From Gimesia sp. (lineage in GTDB: Bacteria; Planctomycetota; Planctomycetia; Planctomycetales; Planctomycetaceae): a DNA stretch of 64,000 nt. The notes below the pieces were generated by a model. The model did not search any database. It was not told the origin of the DNA and worked only from the letters and a program-made list of their open reading frames with translations. How positions within the stretch are numbered: position 1 is the stretch's first letter; each line of letters begins with the position of its first letter. Made by a program: the position numbers and the translations under genes. Of this stretch, positions 57,820-64,000 are shown piece by piece. The stretch covers positions 1-64,000 of the forward strand of contig PAJV01000018.1 in assembly GCA_002706765.1 (NCBI GenBank), written 5' to 3'.

Positions 57820-60263
57820 AACAGTTTGTCACTTTCTATTCCTGAAACAGAATTACACGAGGCCAGTTCCGCTTCTACTTCTGCGATACGCGTTACCGTT
57901 TTGATAACGGCATCCGGATTCAGGGAGATACTGTCAATCCCCTGCTTCACCAGAAATTCCGCGATTTCCGGATAGTCGCTGGGAGCCTGGCCACAAATAC
58001 CAATCTTTTTCCCGGCTGCTTTCACGCGTTGAATGGCAACCGCCAGCGACTCCATTACGGCCGGGTCCCGTTCATCAAAGATTGACGCAACAACTTCAGA
58101 ATCGCGATCCACTCCCAGTGTCAACTGGGTCAGATCATTGGAACCGATCGAAAATCCATCAAAGATTTCTGCAAACGCTTCCGCCTGGATGACATTGCTG
58201 GGTATTTCGCACATGATGTAAACTTCAAGCCCGTCTTCTCCCCTGTGTAAACCATGGCGTGCCATTTCCTCCAGCACCTTTTTGCCTTCCGCTACGGTAC
58301 GGCAGAAAGGAATCATCAGTTTCATATTTTTCAGGCCCATCGTTTCGCGTACTTTGCGCATCGCCTGGCATTCCAGACCAAAAGCCTCCCGGTAACGGGG
58401 ATGATAGTAACGGGATGCCCCCCGGAAGCCGATCATCGGATTTTCTTCCTCGGGCTCGTATTTCGCCCCCCCGATCAGGTTGGCATATTCATTCGTCTTG
58501 AAGTCACTCATCCGCACGATGACTTCGCGCGGATAAAACGCAGCCGCGATCATGCCGACCCCCTGCGCCAGAGTGTCCACAAAGAATGCCGGTTTATCTG
58601 TGTAGCCGGGTGTCAGCCGATCAATTTCCTCCTTTAATATCGGATCTTTTAACTGGTTGTATTCCAGTAAGGCCATCGGATGAATTCGTATGAATGAATT
58701 GATAATAAATTCCATCCGCGCCAGGCCGACACCATCACTGGGCAGCAGGGAAAGTCGAAATGCTTCGTTGGGATTCCCTGCAATTATTTTCACACTGGTT
58801 CTGGTTTCAGGTAAGCGGTCCAGGTTGATTTCCTGGACCTCATAATCCAGCTGACCGTCATACACATAGCCTGTATCTCCTTCAGCACAGGAGACAGTCA
58901 CCATCTGACCCGAAAGAATTGCGGTGGTCGCTTTTTCTGCCCCTACTATTGCCGGTACTCCCAGTTCCCGGCTGATGATTGCGGCATGGCAGGTTCGACC
59001 TCCGCGATTGGTAATAATGGCAGCTGCTATTTTCATCACCGGTTCCCAGTCCGGATCAGTACGGTCCGTGATCAGCACATCTCCCGGTTGCACTTCATTC
59101 AGGTTTTTTGCACTCTCGATAACCCGGGCAACTCCATGGCCGATACGTTCTCCGACACTGTGCCCCGAAATCAACACACGACCCCGTTTTTTTAAATGAT
59201 AAGTCTGCAGAGTCTGCGACTGTGGGTTTCCATGAATGGTCTCCGGTCGCGCCTGCACGATGAACAGTTCCCCGGTTTTTCCATCCTTGGCCCATTCAAT
59301 ATCCATGGGGCAATGTCGTTTCTGCACCGAAGAGTAATGCTCTTCAATCCGCATGGCCCAGCGGCTGAGCGTGAGAATCTCTTCATCGGTAATCGCGAAG
59401 TGTTTCCTGTCGACCGGATCAACGGGAACGTTTCGTGTCATCTTCCCGCCCCCCGAGTCGTAGATCAGTTTGAACTCTTTGGAACCCAGCGTTTTTTTCA
59501 AAATCGGTTGAAAACCCTGCTTCAACGTCGGCTTGAACACATAAAACTCATCCGGGTTCACACTCCCCTGGACAATGTTTTCCCCCAGCCCGTAAGCAGC
59601 ATTGATCAGAACGGCATCTTTAAAGCCGGTTTCCGTATCAATCGAAAACATGACGCCTGAAGCTGCCAGATCCGAACGCACCATGCGTTGAATTCCAATC
59701 GAAAGTGCGATGTCGAAATGATCGAAACCCTTTTCTGTCCGGTAGGAGATTGCCCGATCCGTAAACAGCGAAGCAAAGCAGCGACGACAGGTTTCCAGCA
59801 AGGGAGCGGCCCCACGTACATTCAGGTACGATTCCTGTTGTCCGGCGAAACTGGCATCGGGTAGATCTTCCGCGGTCGCACTACTGCGGACAGCGACATC
59901 GATTCCGCCCGGTAAAGCTTCACCCAGCCTGTCATATGCCTGCAGAATCTCAGTCTGTAATGCAGTCGGCATCTCGGCAGAGAGAATCGCGTGCCGGACC
60001 TCCAGGCCATGCTGTTGAAGATTGGTAATGTCGGCGGTATCCAGATCCTGCAGGATCTCCCTGATCTGCTGATCCAGTCCGGTCTCAGCCAGAAAGAAAC
60101 GATAAGCAGCAGCCGTCGTGGCAAAACCGTTGGGAACGGTAATTCCTTCTGAATTTAAATGACAGTACATTTCCCCCAGTGAAGCGTTCTTCCCCCCCAC
60201 CGAAGGTACGTCGGCAATTCCAATATCACCAAACCACAGAATCAACGGCTCCTGTAACGCCAT
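57816..60263 (-). CDS. ppsA: Phosphoenolpyruvate synthase
   Basis: Converts pyruvate + ATP + water to PEP + AMP + phosphate for gluconeogenesis. The 815-residue protein begins with LWFGDIGIADVPSVGGKNASLGEM and has RSSATAEDLPDASFAGQQESYLN (ATP-grasp) near 125-147. The swivel domain has the phospho-histidine in NRGGRTCHAAIISRELGVPA (about 424). The C-terminal TIM barrel ends with EMARHGLHRGEDGLEVYIMCEIPSN and KKIGICGQAPSDYPE with the catalytic Cys. Absence of the extra PPDK insertions and the length (about 800) favour PpsA over pyruvate phosphate dikinase. The hemerythrin-like gene is coupled downstream. The upstream 260-350 bp is shared with the divergent ATPase operon. Confidence 0.95.
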   Translation of the reverse strand: MALQEPLILWFGDIGIADVPSVGGKNASLGEMYCHLNSEGITVPNGFATTAAAYRFFLAETGLDQQIREILQDLDTADITNLQQHGLEVRHAILSAEMPTALQTEILQAYDRLGEALPGGIDVAVRSSATAEDLPDASFAGQQESYLNVRGAAPLLETCRRCFASLFTDRAISYRTEKGFDHFDIALSIGIQRMVRSDLAASGVMFSIDTETGFKDAVLINAAYGLGENIVQGSVNPDEFYVFKPTLKQGFQPILKKTLGSKEFKLIYDSGGGKMTRNVPVDPVDRKHFAITDEEILTLSRWAMRIEEHYSSVQKRHCPMDIEWAKDGKTGELFIVQARPETIHGNPQSQTLQTYHLKKRGRVLISGHSVGERIGHGVARVIESAKNLNEVQPGDVLITDRTDPDWEPVMKIAAAIITNRGGRTCHAAIISRELGVPAIVGAEKATTAILSGQMVTVSCAEGDTGYVYDGQLDYEVQEINLDRLPETRTSVKIIAGNPNEAFRLSLLPSDGVGLARMEFIINSFIRIHPMALLEYNQLKDPILKEEIDRLTPGYTDKPAFFVDTLAQGVGMIAAAFYPREVIVRMSDFKTNEYANLIGGAKYEPEEENPMIGFRGASRYYHPRYREAFGLECQAMRKVRETMGLKNMKLMIPFCRTVAEGKKVLEEMARHGLHRGEDGLEVYIMCEIPSNVIQAEAFAEIFDGFSIGSNDLTQLTLGVDRDSEVVASIFDERDPAVMESLAVAIQRVKAAGKKIGICGQAPSDYPEIAEFLVKQGIDSISLNPDAVIKTVTRIAEVEAELASCNSVSGIESDKLL

Positions 60264-62413
<2,150 letters not shown>

Positions 62414-62421
<8 letters not shown>

Positions 62422-62776
62422 TAATCAACCCGATCCCGATAATGAAAACGATTTCGACAATCGCGATTTCCAGAGAGGTCCCCTGCACCTGCATGAGCAA
62501 TCTCATATTGAACACCGGATTGCCTCGCAGGAAGCACGAAAACTCAAAGCACAACGTGAAAAACACCATACGATCTGGTTCGGATTCGGAATGTTTGGTC
62601 TGATTGGCTGGTCCGTTACCATCCCGGCTGTACTGGGAGCGATGCTGGGGGCGTGGATCGACTCCCGCTGGCCTGGTCCGTTTTCCTGGACTTTGATGCT
62701 GCTGATTGGAGGAGTCACTCTGGGATGTTTGAATGCCTGGAAATGGATCCATAAAGAAGGAGAAATAAAAAAATGA
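62414..62776 (+). CDS. atpQ: N-ATPase AtpQ (AtpI-like) membrane protein
   Basis: The ATG at 62414 overlaps the atpC stop by 8 nt and gives 120 residues. The first 55 are hydrophilic (Asp/Asn/Glu/His-rich). Two transmembrane segments follow (about 55-78 and 86-108), with TIWFGFGMFGLIGWSVTIPAVLGAMLGAWIDS carrying the AtpI-like GxxxG pattern. N-ATPase operons encode such a protein between epsilon and AtpR; it probably helps c-ring assembly or Mg2+ uptake. Coupled to atpR by an ATGA overlap. Confidence 0.8.
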
Positions 62777-63090
62777 GTTTTACACTGTTGTTACAACTGT
62801 TCGCGAGTCTGACTTTCGGCATGCTTCTGGGAACGCTGTTTTTTGGTGGGCTCTGGCTGACTATTCGCAATCTGCAGAAGGTTTCACATCCCGCTTTATT
62901 ATTCCTGGCTTCGGCCCTGGCCAGAACCTGTCTGGCCATTTCCGGTTTCTGGTTCATCGGCGTCTGGCTGGATGAATCGTTGCGCTGGCAACGCCTGGCG
63001 GTCTGCCTGGTCGGCTTCATTCTTGCCCGCATGATTTGCACACGCATGATCAGAACAGATCAACCGACTTTCTCAGGAAAATCAGCCTAA
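62773..63090 (+). CDS. atpR: N-ATPase AtpR membrane protein
   Basis: A 105-residue, three-helix membrane protein (LQLFASLTFGMLLGTLFFGGLWLTI, then ALLFLASALARTCLAISGFWFIG, then LAVCLVGFILARMI). The conserved Arg residues within the helices fit the AtpR family, which is specific to N-ATPase operons and thought to interact with the c subunit's extra carboxylate. Starts in the atpQ stop; atpB starts directly after its own stop. Confidence 0.85.
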   Translation: MSFTLLLQLFASLTFGMLLGTLFFGGLWLTIRNLQKVSHPALLFLASALARTCLAISGFWFIGVWLDESLRWQRLAVCLVGFILARMICTRMIRTDQPTFSGKSA

Positions 63091-63798
63091 ATGAATATGT
63101 CGCCCGATGAACCACTCTGGCAGTGGGAATTTCTGATTCTGAACAGAACCATTCTGTTTACCTGGCTGGTCATGGGGCTGTTGACTTGCGGCTCCTGGCT
63201 CATCACGCGCCGGCTGAGTACCAGCACCCGCCTGTCACGTGGTCAGAACCTGCTTGAAGTACTGGTCACAGGTTTGCGGAACCAGATTCAGGAAGTCAGT
63301 CAACAGGATCCTGGTCCCTTCCTCCCTTTTGTGGGCACACTGTTTTTATTCATTGTGGTCTCCAATATTCTATCCATCGTACCCGGTTACCATGCCCCGA
63401 CCAGTTCCATTTCCACTACAGCCGCACTGGCAACCTGTGTGTTTGTTGCCGTCCCCATCTACGGGATAGCCCGACAGGGACTGGCTGATTACCTGAAGCA
63501 GTATATCCGCCCCACTTTTCTGATGTTGCCATTTAATATTATCGGTGAATTGTCGAGGACACTGGCTCTGGCGGTACGTCTTTACGGGAACATCATGAGT
63601 GGCAGTGTCATCGGAGCGATTCTACTGGGCTTTGTCCCCCTGTTTGTCCCGATTCTGATGCAGGCATTTGGTCTGCTCACCGGCATCATCCAGGCTTATA
63701 TCTTTTCGGTACTGGCGATGGTTTACATCGCATCAGCCACACAAGTGACTCATGACTTAAACGAACAACCTGAAGAACATTCAAAACAAAATACTTAA
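63091..63798 (+). CDS. atpB: N-ATPase subunit a
   Basis: The 235-residue F0 a subunit forms the ion half-channels. It has about six hydrophobic segments. LMLPFNIIGELSRTLALAVRLYGNIMSGSVIG near 150-182 contains the essential arginine of helix 4 (the RLYGN motif). The ATG follows the atpR stop without a gap. Confidence 0.92.
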   Translation: MNMSPDEPLWQWEFLILNRTILFTWLVMGLLTCGSWLITRRLSTSTRLSRGQNLLEVLVTGLRNQIQEVSQQDPGPFLPFVGTLFLFIVVSNILSIVPGYHAPTSSISTTAALATCVFVAVPIYGIARQGLADYLKQYIRPTFLMLPFNIIGELSRTLALAVRLYGNIMSGSVIGAILLGFVPLFVPILMQAFGLLTGIIQAYIFSVLAMVYIASATQVTHDLNEQPEEHSKQNT

Positions 63799-63809
63799 AG
63801 GAGCAGTCT

Positions 63810-64000
63810 ATGGACGCGAACACGGTGATTGCAGCAGTTTCAATTTTCACAGCGGGGATAACCATCGCCATTGGATCCGTTGGTCCGGCGCTGGGTGAAG
63901 GCAGAGCCCTTGCCCAGGCGTTAAGCGCCATTGCACAACAGCCCGATGAAGCCAGCACGATTACACGGACCCTGTTTGTCGGGCTGGCAATGGTGGAATC
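63810..64000 (+). CDS. atpE: N-ATPase subunit c (partial, cut by window end)
   Basis: The start at 63810 has AAAGGAG upstream. The 63 visible residues cover the first helix, VGPALGEGRALAQALSAIA, the polar loop QQPDEAST, and the beginning of the second helix with AMVES. GEG in helix 1 puts a second carboxylate near the ion site, and ES in helix 2 gives the usual Glu plus the Ser of Na+-binding c subunits. This fits Na+ translocation. The rest, and the downstream atpF, A and G, lie beyond the window. Confidence 0.9.
   Translation, partial: MDANTVIAAVSIFTAGITIAIGSVGPALGEGRALAQALSAIAQQPDEASTITRTLFVGLAMVE

Overview
The window looks like about 64 kb of a planctomycete chromosome, most like the Gimesia/Rubinisphaera branch of the Planctomycetales (inference from gene content). 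The indications are DUF1573 and FecR-like membrane proteins, a Tat-type Gfo/Idh/MocA oxidoreductase beside a DoxX-like protein, a giant secreted leucine-rich-repeat protein, a PPi-dependent PEP carboxykinase, and a second Na+-type (N-) ATPase operon. GC content is moderate. Many genes have no clear Shine-Dalgarno site.

Layout. (1) 1-3306 is the end of an integrated element next to tRNA-Ser(UGA): a terminator, a tyrosine integrase whose ribosome-binding site lies in a long inverted repeat, and a large serine recombinase that runs off the left edge. (2) 3456-11760 holds cobalamin adenosyltransferase, cobalamin-dependent methionine synthase and PPi-PEP carboxykinase. (3) 12442-14802 is a small operon of unknown role: an asparagine-synthase-like PP-loop protein, a radical SAM protein and an overlapping 30-codon ORF. 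(4) 14831-23995 carries, all on the minus strand, LigA, GDP-mannose dehydratase, a Kef-like antiporter, aldehyde dehydrogenase, a ketosynthase homologue with Gln in place of the active-site Cys, and a RidA-like protein. (5) 24184-27858 is the translation/secretion cluster ffh-rpsP-trmD-rplS-yraN, without rimM. (6) 28480-41251 carries leuCD, an ApbE-like protein, a DoxX-like protein, an oxidoreductase, an MFS transporter and three envelope proteins, all on the plus strand.

(7) tRNA-Pro(CGG) at 41456 begins a more accessory stretch up to about 48.1 kb. It has gene debris, a coupled set of a 50-residue membrane protein, a membrane-anchored sulfotransferase and an arylsulfotransferase-like protein, and a coupled set of unrecognised ORFs. 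(8) 48134-53203 encodes two exported proteins, one with roughly 35 leucine-rich repeats. (9) 53404-60263 (minus strand) groups an ADP-forming acyl-CoA synthetase/GNAT fusion, a histone-deacetylase-family protein, a hemerythrin-like protein and PEP synthase, which suggests acetyl-CoA/PEP metabolism plus protein acetylation control. (10) 60614 to the end is the start of an N-ATPase operon in the order atpD-C-Q-R-B-E, cut at the window edge inside the c subunit.

Best candidates for new biology are the PP-loop/radical SAM/small-peptide operon, the sulfotransferase trio, the Cys-to-Gln ketosynthase, and the integrase control hairpin. All assignments come from reading the sequence and from remembered family motifs; no database search was run.
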